Made by a program: the position numbers and the translations under genes. The notes beneath the pieces are model-generated. The model was not told where the DNA came from. It saw only the letters and a program-made list of their open reading frames with translations, and did not search any database. Source: Hymenobacter canadensis (GTDB lineage: Bacteria > Bacteroidota > Bacteroidia > Cytophagales > Hymenobacteraceae). Taken from it: DNA of 64,000 nucleotides. Position 1 is the stretch's first letter. Each line of letters starts with the position of its first letter. The stretch covers positions 496,001 through 560,000 of the forward strand of contig NZ_CP114767.1 of NCBI RefSeq assembly GCF_027359925.1. Direction: 5' to 3'. This document shows, one piece after another, positions 16,326-25,721 of the stretch.

Positions 16326-17315
16326 CTACTTCTTCACGGTAATGGCTTCGACAATGGCCGTGAGTTCGTTCAGGCCGTCGGGGGAAGCGCTGTGGACGAA
16401 TACGTGAGCCAGCGGTCCGCTTTTGCCCAGGGCGGCCGGAATAATCTGCTCCCGCCAGTACAGCTGATCCGTAGGCTTGCTGAAGCCCATCCACTGGATT
16501 TTTTTACCTAAAAAGTTGCCATCCAGCGGCTGCGCGGTACTGGCGGGCACGCCTTCGTCGCGGTAAACCGGGCTGGGGTGGTTGCCCAGGTACACCGTAA
16601 TGCCGCTGGTGCTTTCCGCGAGCAGGGGCGTCATGGGCCGGATGCTGTACACGAAAAAATCGTAGCTCTGCTTGCGGCTCAGGACGTAGTTTTCCGGCAG
16701 CTGAAACACCAGCCTGTCCTGCGTTTCAGTGTGGGCTTTGCGGCTGAGCAGGCGTTTGCCAGGGCGCACCGTGCGGAATACGCTGTCTGCCAGCGCCTCG
16801 TATCTGGCCTTGCGCGGAAAGCCCTTTGGGTTCACGTATGCATCTACCACCAACACGGTGTTGTCGATGGTGCGCACGAGGAGCCGCTTGAGCAGAATGG
16901 CCGAAGCTGCCGTATCGTGGCGGGTGGCGGTGCTGACCACTGCCGTCAAAGAATCGGTATTGCCAATGACCTGAGTGGTAGCAGGAAAGCGGCCCGCCTC
17001 GAAAGCAGCGGCCTGGCTGACGAACTGCTTATCTGCCAGCCGGAACAGCTCACGGGCAAAAAACACCACCCGATGCTCCCCAAAGTCCATCACGACCCGG
17101 GTTTCCAGCTGCTCGTCCGGCTTGGCCGACATAATATCCACCGGCCGGGCCGAGCTGACTGCGCTGGCTGGAAAACGCAGGTAGGCCCGCCCATCCAGAA
17201 TAGAGGCTTGCTTCGGTAGCGCGCCCGGCGCTTTCGTCTGCGCCCAGCCTGCCTGGGCAGCCATCAATCCGGCCGTAATCAGCCCGTAAACCGCAGTGCG
17301 AAAATGGATAGGCAT
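16326..17315 (-). CDS. Hypothetical secreted protein
   Basis: 329 residues from the ATG at 17315, which gives a clear signal peptide (MPIHFRTAVYGLITAGLMAA...GWAQ); the open frame to 17417 has no such start and overlaps a probable promoter. The mature part is soluble with no Cys clusters, with FGEHRVVFFARELFRLADKQ and YFWREQ-like motifs and a C-terminal HVFVHSASPDGLNELTAIVE. I do not recognise a family. Probably periplasmic or exported. Confidence 0.7.
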   Translation of the reverse strand: MPIHFRTAVYGLITAGLMAAQAGWAQTKAPGALPKQASILDGRAYLRFPASAVSSARPVDIMSAKPDEQLETRVVMDFGEHRVVFFARELFRLADKQFVSQAAAFEAGRFPATTQVIGNTDSLTAVVSTATRHDTAASAILLKRLLVRTIDNTVLVVDAYVNPKGFPRKARYEALADSVFRTVRPGKRLLSRKAHTETQDRLVFQLPENYVLSRKQSYDFFVYSIRPMTPLLAESTSGITVYLGNHPSPVYRDEGVPASTAQPLDGNFLGKKIQWMGFSKPTDQLYWREQIIPAALGKSGPLAHVFVHSASPDGLNELTAIVEAITVKK

Positions 17316-17348
17316 TGAGAATAGAATGCGTCGTAAAGTGATTTTAGG

Positions 17349-17378
17349 GCAATATAGGCACTTGGCTAGGTCTGGCAA
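17349..17378 (-). promoter_or_regulatory. Possible Bacteroidota promoter for the secreted protein gene
   Basis: The minus strand reads TTG (17378-17376), 19 nt, then TATATTGC (17356-17349), close to the TTTG-N19-TAnnTTTG layout with two mismatches in the -7 box. The ATG lies 34 nt downstream. Confidence 0.3.
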
Positions 17379-17414
17379 TAGCACAGCAGCGTTGCGCCCT
17401 GAAAAAACGGCGCC

Positions 17415-17449
17415 CACAAAAAAGCCCTCCCGCCTTGGCGGAAGGGCTT
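17415..17449 (-). terminator. Terminator downstream of the M28 peptidase gene
   Basis: On the minus strand GCCCTTCCGCC / GGCGGGAGGGC forms a stem with one mismatch and a CCAA loop, followed by six U. It lies 26 nt past the stop of the M28 gene. Confidence 0.75.
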
Positions 17450-17474
17450 CAGGAATACCAGAGCCGGGGCCGCG

Positions 17475-18833
17475 CTACCGCACCGGTTTCGGCAGCACCG
17501 GCAGGCTCTCGTGGCCCTCGGCGTCCACGCTAACCACCCCGAAGATGAAGTTGTCCTTGCTGTGGGGTAGGTCGGCTTTGGTGTCGGTCACGAAGAACTT
17601 CTGCTGCCACTCGGGGGCGCTGGTTTCGCGCATGAGCACGTAGTAGCCGGCCGGCTTCTCGCCGGCTTTCGGGGCTTCCCACTTCAGCTCGGTGCGGTTG
17701 GTGAGGTTGGCCGTGAGCACTCCCACGTTCTCGGGGGCGGCGGGGGCCAAAGCCAGCGAGGCCAGCGTCGCCAGGTTCACGCCGGTGTTTTTGCGCAGGT
17801 AGGCGAAGTCCATGAACTTGGCGTGGTCGCCGTATTCCTCGCCGTTTTCAGTGCGCAGGTCCTGGTGCTGGTGGCGGAAGTCCTCGTTTACCTCCGAGAA
17901 GCGCACCGCCGTGAAGCCCTGCTGGTTGAAGGGCGTATGGTCGCCGCCGCGCAGGAACCGGTCGGGGCGGTACTCCAGCACTACCTCGTGGCCGGGCACG
18001 TACTGTTTGGTGGCCTCGCGGCTGTAGCGGGCCAGCTGCCGGCTGGGCGAGTCGTTTTCAGAAGAAAGCGTGCGGCGCACCTTGGCTTCGTCGGGCGTTT
18101 CGGTGGCGGGCACGCCTTCACTGAATACGCGCAGCTGGGTGGTGTTCTTGATTTCGGGGTCGTGGCCGGTGGAGTTGCCCATGATGTCGTTGTTGAGCAT
18201 CGCCACCAGGTTCCAGCCTTCTTTCTTGGCGCGCTTGGCCAGGTACGTGGAGCCGTAGAGGCCCTGTTCCTCGCCCTGCACCGCCACGAAGATGATGGTG
18301 GCCGGGAACTGCTGCTTGCTCATCACGCGGGCCAGCTCCATCACGGCTACCGTACCCGAGCCGTCGTCGTTGGCGCCGGGCGCGTCGGCGGTGGCGTTCA
18401 TCACGTCCGTCACCCGCGAGTCGATGTGGCCGCTCACGATGAAGACGCGCTTGTCGGTGGGGTCGGTGCCGGGCAGCGTGGCCATGACGTTGGCCATCAG
18501 CACGGGCCGGTTAATGCGGCGGCCGTCGGGCTTGATGGTGAACGTGTCCTGCTCGACTTTCAGGCGGTTGCCGCTGGCTTTGGCGTACTTGCGGAACTCG
18601 CCTTCCACCCAGTTGCGGGAGGCCCCGATGCCGCGCTTTTTGCTTTTGGTATCCGACAGCGTGTGGCGCGTGCCGAAGCTCACAAGCTTGTCGATGTCGT
18701 CGCGCAGGTTCTTTTCGGAAATTTCCTCCACCATCTGCCGGATCAGCGGGTTGGGCGTGGTGGTGGGTTTGGTCTGGGCGAGGGCAGTGGCCGTGAAGCC
18801 CAGCGAAAGCAGAAAAGGAGTGAGGAAGCGCAT
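17475..18833 (-). CDS. Secreted M28-family zinc metallopeptidase
   Basis: 452 residues from the ATG at 18833; the frame stays open upstream to 19532, but that part overlaps the neighbouring kinase gene's frame and repeats. MRFLTPFLLSLGFTATALAQ is a signal peptide. Two-zinc aminopeptidase/carboxypeptidase motifs are present: VSGHIDSRV (Zn His), GANDDGSGTVAVME (bridging Asp), VAVQGEEQGLYGS (catalytic Glu pair), MLNNDIMGN and a late RGGDHTPFNQQGF (Zn His). A C-terminal fibronectin-III-like segment (ENVGVLTANLTNRTELKWEAP to VVSVDAEGHES) follows. Probably an exported aminopeptidase degrading peptides. A near-consensus -7 box (TTACTTTG) lies at 18900-18893. Confidence 0.9.
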   Translation of the reverse strand: MRFLTPFLLSLGFTATALAQTKPTTTPNPLIRQMVEEISEKNLRDDIDKLVSFGTRHTLSDTKSKKRGIGASRNWVEGEFRKYAKASGNRLKVEQDTFTIKPDGRRINRPVLMANVMATLPGTDPTDKRVFIVSGHIDSRVTDVMNATADAPGANDDGSGTVAVMELARVMSKQQFPATIIFVAVQGEEQGLYGSTYLAKRAKKEGWNLVAMLNNDIMGNSTGHDPEIKNTTQLRVFSEGVPATETPDEAKVRRTLSSENDSPSRQLARYSREATKQYVPGHEVVLEYRPDRFLRGGDHTPFNQQGFTAVRFSEVNEDFRHQHQDLRTENGEEYGDHAKFMDFAYLRKNTGVNLATLASLALAPAAPENVGVLTANLTNRTELKWEAPKAGEKPAGYYVLMRETSAPEWQQKFFVTDTKADLPHSKDNFIFGVVSVDAEGHESLPVLPKPVR

Positions 18834-19159
18834 AGTAGAAAAAGGTAGAATTACAGGGACGCAGCCCGCCCGCACAACGTTGCGGCCGGCCGCAAAGTAA
18901 CGCCAATCTTTTCCCCGCCATCCGGGATATATTCCGGCCTCCGTCAGGCTTGGGCGCAGCTGAAGCCTGACGGAGGCAGGGCAGGGCCTGGCATAGAAAA
19001 CCAGGCAGCCAAGCCGGCCAAAAGCCAGGGTGGGAGCCCGCCGCAGAACCGACGCTGCTTCCAACCGTCCGCACACAAAGCCGCCCGCCGGCAGAGCGCA
19101 GGCGGGCGGATGAAGAAAGTCCTTGCAACTATCCGCGGACAGGCCCGCACAGCGTTGCT
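18834..19159. repeat. Intergenic region with two hairpins
   Basis: The gap after the kinase gene holds a 14-bp inverted repeat (CCTCCGTCAGGCTT at 18938-18951 with its complement at 18963-18976) and a second GC-rich hairpin near 19081-19108 (CGCCCGCC..GGCGGGCGG type). Neither has a strong U tract. Probably transcript ends or dispersed repeats; no ORF is convincing. Confidence 0.6.
18893..18900 (-). promoter_or_regulatory. Near-consensus -7 box for the M28 peptidase gene
   Basis: The minus strand reads TTACTTTG, one mismatch from TAnnTTTG. A transcript would have a leader of about 55 nt before the ATG at 18833. I do not see a convincing -33 element. Confidence 0.35.
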
Positions 19160-22100
19160 TCAAGCCTCCATATTGGCTGTAATCTGGGCCGTTACCTGGC
19201 GCAGCAGCTTGTCGGTTTTGCCAACCAGGGCTTCCAATGCGGGCTGGTCGAAGGGGCCGTCCCAGTTTTCGAGCTGCTCCATCAGGGCCAGCACCTGCTT
19301 GATCTGCAGGTGCCGCAGGCTGGGCTTTATTTTGTGCGCTGCCCCACGTAGCGCCGGCAGGTCCTGGGCGGCCAGGCCGGTGTGCAGCGTGTGCAGCACA
19401 TCGGTGCTGCTGCTCACGAAGGTGCGCAGCATGAACGTCACAAAGTTCGCGTCGTCGTGGGCGGCCTGCCGCAGCAGGTCGGTGCGGTAGAGGCAGTTGG
19501 CGGCCTCCGTATTGGGCGGCGAGAGCAGCCACTCGTGCACCATTTTCAGCAGCTCATCCTCATGAAACGGCTTCGACAGGTAGTCGTCCATGCCCGCGGT
19601 CAGGCAGGCTTGGTTGTCGCCGCGGATGGCGTTGGCCGTGAGGGCAATGATGGGAATGGTCAGGCCCAGCTCCTTGCGCAGCCGCGCCGTGGCCTCGTAG
19701 CCGTTCATGATGGGCATCTGCACATCCATCAGCACCAGATCGAAGGCTTGCCGGCGGGCCAGGTCCACGGCAATAGCGCCGTTTTCGGCTTCGATGACTT
19801 CGATGTGGGCCTGACGTAGAAACGACTTGGCCAGCAGGCGGTTGTACTCGTTGTCTTCCACCAGCAGCACTCGCTTGCCGCGCATGCCTTCCCGGATGAA
19901 CATCGAGCCCAGGGTAAGTTCCTTGCGGGGCAGGTCGGAGACGGAACCCGTGGGCAGCACCAGCGTGAAATTGCTGACCGTGCCCTGGTATTTTTCGCTC
20001 TGAATCTGAATTTCGCCACCCATCAGGTGCACCAGGCTGCGCGAAATGCTCAGGCCCAGGCCCGTGCCGCCAAACTTGCGCGACACCGACGAGTCTTCCT
20101 GGCTGAAATTCTCAAACAGCCGCTGCAGGTAGGCCGGGTCGATGCCGATGCCGGTATCGCGCACGCAGAAATCAACGATGGTAGCATGTTCGACGGTGCC
20201 CGCCAGCTCGCACGACACCACTACGTGGCCCTTCTCGGTGAACTTGATGGAGTTGCCGGCCAGGTTCAGCAGCACCTGCGTGATGCGGTACGGGTCGCCG
20301 ATGAGCACGTCCGGCACGTCGGGGCTGACCTCCAGCAGAAAGCTCAGGCCTTTGTCTTCGGCCTTGTAGCGCAGCGTTTTCTCCACCTGCTCGCACACGC
20401 GGCGCAGGCTGAAGCCGATCCGCTCGATGGCCATCTTGCCCGCATCAATTTTTGATAGGTCCAGAATGTCGTTGATGATGACCAGCAGGTTTTCGGCCGA
20501 GGTGGAAATGGCGTGCAGGTAGTTGTGCTGCTGGCCCGAGAGCGACGTTTTGTTGAGCAGCTGGCTCATGCCCAGAATGGCGTTCATGGGCGTGCGGATT
20601 TCGTGGCTCATGTTGGCCAGGAACATCTCCTTGGCCCGCGTCGATTCCTCGGCGTGTTTCTTGGCCTCGCGGAGCTTGGTTTCCATCTGCTTCTGGTGGG
20701 TGATGTCCAGGTGCACGCCAATCGAGCCGATCATCTGCTTGTCTCGGTCGAAAAGCGGTGAGCGGCCCACCAGCAGCCATTTCAGCTCGCCCTGCTTGGT
20801 TTTGATGGGCAGCTCGTAGGTGTCGGTGAGGCCGGCCGTGTGGGCGGGGCGGTTTTCCTGCACCAGGCGCTGGGCGGCCTCGTTCACCAGCAGGTGGTCG
20901 AGGCGGCGGTTCAGAGTTTCCTCCTTGGAGTAGCCGCTGATCTGGCAGTAGCTCTCGTTGGCAAACAGCACCTTGCCGTCCAGGTCGATTTCCAGCAGGC
21001 CCAGGTTGAGGTTTTCCAGAATGCTGCGGTACTTTTCCTCGCGCCGCCGCAGTAGCGCATCATCGTTGTTGCGCTTCGTGATGTCCTCGTATTTCCACAG
21101 AAAGCCGATGTAGTTGCCGTTGGCGTAGATGGGCGTCGCCTGCCGGTCGAGGGTGCGCCCATCTTTCAGCCTGACCACCATGCTGTCGGAAGCCAGGTAC
21201 TGGCGGGTGCTCCGGCTGGCCCCGATAAAGTCCTGCTGGTCCAGAAACTGGCCCCCGATCTGCTGCACCAGCCAGCGGCAGTCGGAGCCTACCAGCTGCT
21301 CGGGCGTGTAGGGCAGGGCAAACATCTCGCAGAAGGACTCATTCACCAGAATCACCCGCTCGTTTTCGTCTTCCAGCAGCACGGCCCGCTGAATGCTGGC
21401 AATGGTGCTGCTGAGCCGCAACGAGGAGGCCTCCAGCTCCAGCTTGGCCTTCGTGATTTCCGTGACGTCGGTGTGAGTGCCCGTCACCAGCAGCGGGTTG
21501 CCCTGCGCATCGCGCTGCGTGATCATGCCGCGCGACAGAATCCAGCGGGATTCGCCGTGGGCATCGAGCACCCGGTACGTGGCCGAGTAAACAGCCGCTT
21601 CGCCGTTGAGGTAAGCCATAGCTGCCCTGTGGGCTTCTATCTGGTGCTCGGGCAGAACATTATCGAAGCAAAGCCAGGACGCGGCGGATTGGTCGAGCTC
21701 CAGTGGCTTCTCGTTGTAGCCCAGCAGCGTCCGGTACTTCGCCGACAGCACGTGCTGCTGCGTCTGGCAGTTGTATTCCCAGGTGTCATTGCCGATGCCA
21801 TCCCGAGCGGCCTGCCAGCGCTTTTCGCTTTCCTGCAGCGCCATCTGGCTTTCCACCAGGCTGGTTACGTCCTGCAGAATGGCCCGAAAACGTACGCCCA
21901 GCGGGCCCGCCTCGGATACTTCGGCCGTGCCGCGCCACCAGCGCATGGGTTGGCCGGCTATCAGCGCCCGTCCCTCAAACTGCCAGCTGGTCTGCTGCCG
22001 CATGGCAGTTTCCAGGGAATGCAGCACCTGCAGGCGGTCTTTCGGGTGCACAAAGCCGATCAGGTCCCGAACATCGTTGCAGGCCACGCCAAACAGCCGG

Positions 22101-22360
22101 TGCAGCACCGGGCTCATGTATACGGTCTGGCAGGTGCCGTCGGGGCGCTGATACCATTCGCAGAGGGCACCGGGCACGCCTTCGGCCAGGTCCTGCAGGG
22201 CCGGCAGCGGCGCCACGGGGCCCGCGGCCAGCCGGGCCTGCAGCTGCTGAATTTCCTGCTGCTGCTGCTGCACCGTGGCGCGCAGCCGCTGCTGCCGCAG
22301 CACGCGCGACGCGGCTTTTTTCGGCGATGATGAAGAAAACGGGGGTAGGAGTACACTCAT
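19160..22360 (-). CDS. Hybrid sensor histidine kinase with multiple PAS domains, receiver and Hpt domain
   Basis: 1066 residues. An N-terminal coiled coil (RATVQQQQQEIQQLQARL) leads into four or five PAS/PAC domains, e.g. GVACNDVRDLIGFVHPKD and DVTEITKAKLELE. No membrane segment is evident, so it is probably a cytoplasmic sensor. The HisKA box FLANMSHEIRTPMNAILG is near residue 587; the ATPase domain has NILDLSKIDAG, DTGIGIDP and GGTGLGLSISRSLV. The receiver has LLVEDNEYNR and the acceptor Asp in LVLMDVQMPIMNG (near 877); the Hpt His lies in RGAAHKIKPSLRHL (near 1010). It follows a sigma-54 response regulator with a 4-nt ATGA overlap, so the two probably form one phosphorelay. Confidence 0.95.
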   Translation of the reverse strand: MSVLLPPFSSSSPKKAASRVLRQQRLRATVQQQQQEIQQLQARLAAGPVAPLPALQDLAEGVPGALCEWYQRPDGTCQTVYMSPVLHRLFGVACNDVRDLIGFVHPKDRLQVLHSLETAMRQQTSWQFEGRALIAGQPMRWWRGTAEVSEAGPLGVRFRAILQDVTSLVESQMALQESEKRWQAARDGIGNDTWEYNCQTQQHVLSAKYRTLLGYNEKPLELDQSAASWLCFDNVLPEHQIEAHRAAMAYLNGEAAVYSATYRVLDAHGESRWILSRGMITQRDAQGNPLLVTGTHTDVTEITKAKLELEASSLRLSSTIASIQRAVLLEDENERVILVNESFCEMFALPYTPEQLVGSDCRWLVQQIGGQFLDQQDFIGASRSTRQYLASDSMVVRLKDGRTLDRQATPIYANGNYIGFLWKYEDITKRNNDDALLRRREEKYRSILENLNLGLLEIDLDGKVLFANESYCQISGYSKEETLNRRLDHLLVNEAAQRLVQENRPAHTAGLTDTYELPIKTKQGELKWLLVGRSPLFDRDKQMIGSIGVHLDITHQKQMETKLREAKKHAEESTRAKEMFLANMSHEIRTPMNAILGMSQLLNKTSLSGQQHNYLHAISTSAENLLVIINDILDLSKIDAGKMAIERIGFSLRRVCEQVEKTLRYKAEDKGLSFLLEVSPDVPDVLIGDPYRITQVLLNLAGNSIKFTEKGHVVVSCELAGTVEHATIVDFCVRDTGIGIDPAYLQRLFENFSQEDSSVSRKFGGTGLGLSISRSLVHLMGGEIQIQSEKYQGTVSNFTLVLPTGSVSDLPRKELTLGSMFIREGMRGKRVLLVEDNEYNRLLAKSFLRQAHIEVIEAENGAIAVDLARRQAFDLVLMDVQMPIMNGYEATARLRKELGLTIPIIALTANAIRGDNQACLTAGMDDYLSKPFHEDELLKMVHEWLLSPPNTEAANCLYRTDLLRQAAHDDANFVTFMLRTFVSSSTDVLHTLHTGLAAQDLPALRGAAHKIKPSLRHLQIKQVLALMEQLENWDGPFDQPALEALVGKTDKLLRQVTAQITANMEA

Positions 22361-23715
22361 ATTTCACCTTCCTGAACCATTTTATAAATCGTAGAGCGGC
22401 CGATATCCAGCTTCTGCGCTACCAGGGGTACATTGTTCTGATACTTGTTGAGGTGGTGCCGGATGATGGTGCGCGTGTATTCGCGCAGCGTCTTCTCCTC
22501 CAGAAGCAGCTCATTGCTTCTGGCCGAAGGCGTAAACACAATGTCGGAAAGCTGGATTTCGGTGCCGTTGCTGAGTACGGCCGCCAGCTCCATCGTGGTT
22601 TTCAGCTCGCGCACATTGCCGGGGTAGTCGTAGGCCAGCAGCTTGGCGCATACCCCCGACCCCAGCTGCAGGGGCGGCTTGCGGTACTCCCGGCAGAAAT
22701 CGTCCACGAAATGCTTGGCCAGAAACACAATGTCGCTGCTGCGTTCCCGCAGCGGCGGCAAATTGATGGGCAGCCCGATGATGCGGTAGTACAGGTCTTC
22801 GCGGAAGCCGCCGCCCCGCACCTCGTCGGCCAGGTTCTTGTGGGTGGCCGTAATCAGGCGCACGTTCAGCTTGATGGTTTCGCTGCCGCCCACCCGCTGC
22901 AGTTCCCGCTCCTGCAGCACCCGCAGCAGCTTCGACTGGATGGCAGCGGGCAGCTCGCCGATTTCGTCCAGAAACAGGGTGCCACCATTGGCCTCCTCGA
23001 AGCGCCCGATTTTGCGGCCCTGCGCGCCCGTAAAGGAGCCTTTCTCGTGGCCAAATAGCTCACTTTCCACCAGCTCCGACGGAATAGCCGCCATGTTCAT
23101 GGCCACGAATGGCCCTTTGTGCCGTTCCGAGTTCATGTGGATGGCCTTGGCCACCAGCTCCTTGCCCGTGCCCGTTTCCCCGGTAATGGACACGTTAACG
23201 GGCGTCTGGGCCGCCTTTTCCATTAGCGCGAAGGTGGCCTGCAGGGCAGGGCTGTTGCCTTTGAGCAGGTTGTTGAACGTGTATTTCTCGTGCAGCTGCT
23301 GCTCCAGGCGCTTCACTTCCTGCTTCAGGCTGGCGTTTTCGCGCACCCGCAGAATGGCGTTCCAGAGCAGCTCCTTCGTGTTTTCATCCTTGATAAGGTA
23401 GTCGGTGGCACCTTGCTTGAGCAGCTCCACAGCCGTCACAATCTTGCTTTGCGAGCTGATGACGATGACCGGCAGCCCTGGATATTTACCTACCAGCTTT
23501 TTGAGCAGTTTGTCACCGCTGATATCCGGCAGCGAAAAGTCGATGGTAATGACATCAGGGCGCGTGGTTACCTTCTCAAAAAACTCCTGCCCCGAGGCAT
23601 ACAGACTAACGCAGTAATCGGGGTTGAGCGAGAGCTGATACTGCAGCAACTGTCCGTACCAGGGGTCGTCCTCGATAATGCAGATGGTGAACTTTGAACT
23701 GGAATCGGTTTTCAT
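22357..23715 (-). CDS. Sigma-54-dependent response regulator (NtrC family)
   Basis: 452 residues from the ATG at 23715 (MKTDSSSKFTICIIEDDPW); the frame upstream to 23778 is unlikely. Receiver with acceptor D59 (ITIDFSLPD), then the AAA+ domain: Walker A GETGTGKE at 179-186, GSFTGA loop at 226-231 (commonly GAFTGA; Ser at position 2 occurs), Walker B GGTLFLDE at 244-251 and RIIGLPINLPPLRER. A Fis-type helix-turn-helix ends the protein (VAQKLDIGRSTIYKMVQEG). It activates RNA polymerase carrying sigma-54 once phosphorylated, presumably by the overlapping hybrid kinase. The exopolysaccharide cluster starts 0.7 kb away in sequence, making it a candidate target (inference). Confidence 0.95.
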   Translation of the reverse strand: MKTDSSSKFTICIIEDDPWYGQLLQYQLSLNPDYCVSLYASGQEFFEKVTTRPDVITIDFSLPDISGDKLLKKLVGKYPGLPVIVISSQSKIVTAVELLKQGATDYLIKDENTKELLWNAILRVRENASLKQEVKRLEQQLHEKYTFNNLLKGNSPALQATFALMEKAAQTPVNVSITGETGTGKELVAKAIHMNSERHKGPFVAMNMAAIPSELVESELFGHEKGSFTGAQGRKIGRFEEANGGTLFLDEIGELPAAIQSKLLRVLQERELQRVGGSETIKLNVRLITATHKNLADEVRGGGFREDLYYRIIGLPINLPPLRERSSDIVFLAKHFVDDFCREYRKPPLQLGSGVCAKLLAYDYPGNVRELKTTMELAAVLSNGTEIQLSDIVFTPSARSNELLLEEKTLREYTRTIIRHHLNKYQNNVPLVAQKLDIGRSTIYKMVQEGEI

Positions 23716-24431
23716 ACTCGGTAAGGCTGGGTGCCGCAAAGCGGCGAAGCGGATGACGAAATCAAAGCGGGCAATCAATTACCCGAAATGGCAGGCAGCT
23801 GGCCTCCACAGCCCGGTAAGCTGTAGAGGGCAGGCCAGTTGTGGCACGTTGCCAGGCTATTCCGGCAGATACACCGGGTGGCCAGGTGCTGGAATATTTC
23901 GATGCCCCGAAGGCACCGACGCAGATAGGTAGGGTAGCAGTAGGTTGGTAGTGGTGCTGGGTAGATTATTATTTTTCATACAATATATTTGCCTTGAATC
24001 CAGGAGGAATAAAAAATCCGTAGTTGAAAATATGCAACTAATAACCATAGTTAGGATTGGCCCGTAGACCAGGTAGCAATTACCTCATGGTAACCAAAAG
24101 GTAAAAATACGCAATCAAACCTGCGGATAATAAACGGTGATACTATTCGCAACAAGTTGATAGACAGGTTTCTCAATATTAGAAAGTTGAAAAATTGGTT
24201 ATTTATCAATAATCTAATAGTTGGCTGCACGCTAAGGCATAAATACAATATCAATATGCTGTGTGCGTATACTATAAACCGGAATATTCTCAAAATGGAA
24301 GTGCTGATTCCTTATTTAGGATGAGCTGTATCTTTTGTGTTTGTATGGGTATTGTTATATTATTTGAGCGTGAATTGTTGCTATTTGCTGAGGAGCTTCC
24401 TGCTTAGATGGGCAGTAAATGAATGCAGGGC
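23716..24431. other. A/T-rich intergenic region
   Basis: About 715 nt between the regulator gene and the last EPS glycosyltransferase, clearly lower in GC than the surroundings, especially 23940-24420. It holds an exact TATATTTG (23984-23991, plus strand) with no plus-strand gene after it, and a possible 40-residue ORF on the minus strand. Otherwise I see nothing recognisable. Confidence 0.6.
23857..23979 (-). CDS. Possible 40-residue Pro-rich peptide
   Basis: From the ATG at 23979 the frame reads MKNNNLPSTTTNLLLPYLSA and then SVPSGHRNIPAPGHPVYLPE before a TAG. It starts within the A/T-rich gap, 142 nt before the regulator start on the same strand. Composition (Asn/Thr/Pro/Leu) does not resemble a shadow of another gene, but there is no homologue I recognise and no clear promoter. 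Could be a small peptide, an upstream ORF or chance. Confidence 0.25.
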   Translation of the reverse strand: MKNNNLPSTTTNLLLPYLSASVPSGHRNIPAPGHPVYLPE

Positions 24432-25646
24432 TTACGCTTCGTGCTCATAAAACATATTGAGGGCCTGATAGTGGCCCAGCTGGTTCTGCAGCAGCACTTC
24501 CTGGCTGAACTGGCTCAGGCGCGGCTGCAGGCCGCCTTTTTCCGTGGCGGTGCACACGCTATGAATGAGGTAGTTGTATTTGCGGGCCACCACATCCCAG
24601 GTGTAGCGGCGGCGGGCAATGGCCTGCATCGTGGCTCCCTGGCGCTGCCATTGCGCAAACGCAGTGCTCTTGATAGTGGCTTTGATATCTTCCTGCGTGC
24701 TGAAAAACAGGGCTTTGTGCTCGGTGGTGGCCTTGTTGAACGAAACCCCAAAGGCCAGCACCGGCAGGCCCAGAGACATAGCTTCCACCAGCGACGGATT
24801 GGTACCGCCTGCGCTGTGGCCGTGCACATACACAAAGCAGTTGCCGCGCAGTACATTCAACTCGTTCTGGTCGTAGATCGGGTCGAGCAGGTGCAGGTTG
24901 GGGTAGGTGCCGTAGCGGGCCTTCATGGCGCGGCCAAACTCGCTGTTGTTCCAGTTGCCAACCAGCACCAGCGGATACTCGGGCAGCTCGGCAAACGCCG
25001 CCAGAATCATCGGCACGTTGTTTTCGGGTTCGATGCGGCACACCTTGAACGCGTAGGGGTGGCACAGAAATGGGTAGCGGATTTTGTGCTCCTGGGTGAT
25101 GGGCTGGCGGGCAGCATGGTCGCCGCCGTACTCTACCACCCGGCTGCGGGTGCTGTAGGTCTGGGCCGTGTAGTCCTGGATGGCGTCGTTGTCGGAGATG
25201 TCGGCGTGGGAAAACCGGACGGCCAGGGCCTCGGCCAGCCGCAGATACCAGCGGGCCAGGAAGTTCCACTTGGCCCGCCGCCACTCAATCCCGTCAATAG
25301 ACACGATGATGCGCTTGTTGGTGAACAGCTTCACGAAAGGCAGCATAATGCCGCCTGACACGCCCAGGACCAGCAATACGTCGGCGTAGAACAGCGCGTG
25401 CAGGATGGAAAAGCAGTCGTAGAGGATGCTCTGGATGCCATTGGCATCGAAGGGCAGAAACACCAGCCGGGCCCCGTCGCAGTGCGACTGGCGCTGGGCT
25501 TTGGGGTAGCGCTTGTTGGTGCAGTACACCGTGAAATCGTGTTCCTGGCTGAGATGCTTGACCAGGTAGGCGGTCAGGGTTTCGAAACCACCGTAGCAGG
25601 CGGGCAAACCAACGGTGCCGATAATGGCTACTTTCTTGCTGGACAT
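24432..25646 (-). CDS. Glycosyltransferase with DUF1972 (rhamnosyltransferase-like)
   Basis: 404 residues. The N-terminus VAIIGTVGLPACYGGFETLT is the DUF1972 signature (IxGTxGIPxxYGGFET) found in GT-B rhamnosyl- or related transferases of capsule clusters. The donor-binding half shows YAFKVCRIEPENNVPMIL, LVLVGNW, YVHGHSAGGTNPSLVEAMSL and GLPVLAFG, a GT4 pattern with the nucleotide-sugar Glu. Predicted cytoplasmic enzyme adding a sugar to the lipid-linked exopolysaccharide repeat. Last gene of the minus-strand EPS cluster; 76 nt separate it from the preceding glycosyltransferase. Confidence 0.88.
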   Translation of the reverse strand: MSSKKVAIIGTVGLPACYGGFETLTAYLVKHLSQEHDFTVYCTNKRYPKAQRQSHCDGARLVFLPFDANGIQSILYDCFSILHALFYADVLLVLGVSGGIMLPFVKLFTNKRIIVSIDGIEWRRAKWNFLARWYLRLAEALAVRFSHADISDNDAIQDYTAQTYSTRSRVVEYGGDHAARQPITQEHKIRYPFLCHPYAFKVCRIEPENNVPMILAAFAELPEYPLVLVGNWNNSEFGRAMKARYGTYPNLHLLDPIYDQNELNVLRGNCFVYVHGHSAGGTNPSLVEAMSLGLPVLAFGVSFNKATTEHKALFFSTQEDIKATIKSTAFAQWQRQGATMQAIARRRYTWDVVARKYNYLIHSVCTATEKGGLQPRLSQFSQEVLLQNQLGHYQALNMFYEHEA

Positions 25647-25721
25647 GAGGGGGAAAGAAAAACCAGGCTGGCGGTGCCGGGCCGGGGTAGCAGAATAGGA
25701 ATAAGGGAAAGCGAAAAAAGG

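Noticed and set aside
18834..19532. N-terminal extension of the M28 peptidase frame
   Set aside because: It runs through palindromes and overlaps the kinase gene in another frame; the signal peptide starts at 18833.
24051..24293. 80-codon minus-strand frame in the A/T-rich gap
   Set aside because: Hydrophobic low-complexity translation of A/T-rich DNA; no start context or similarity.
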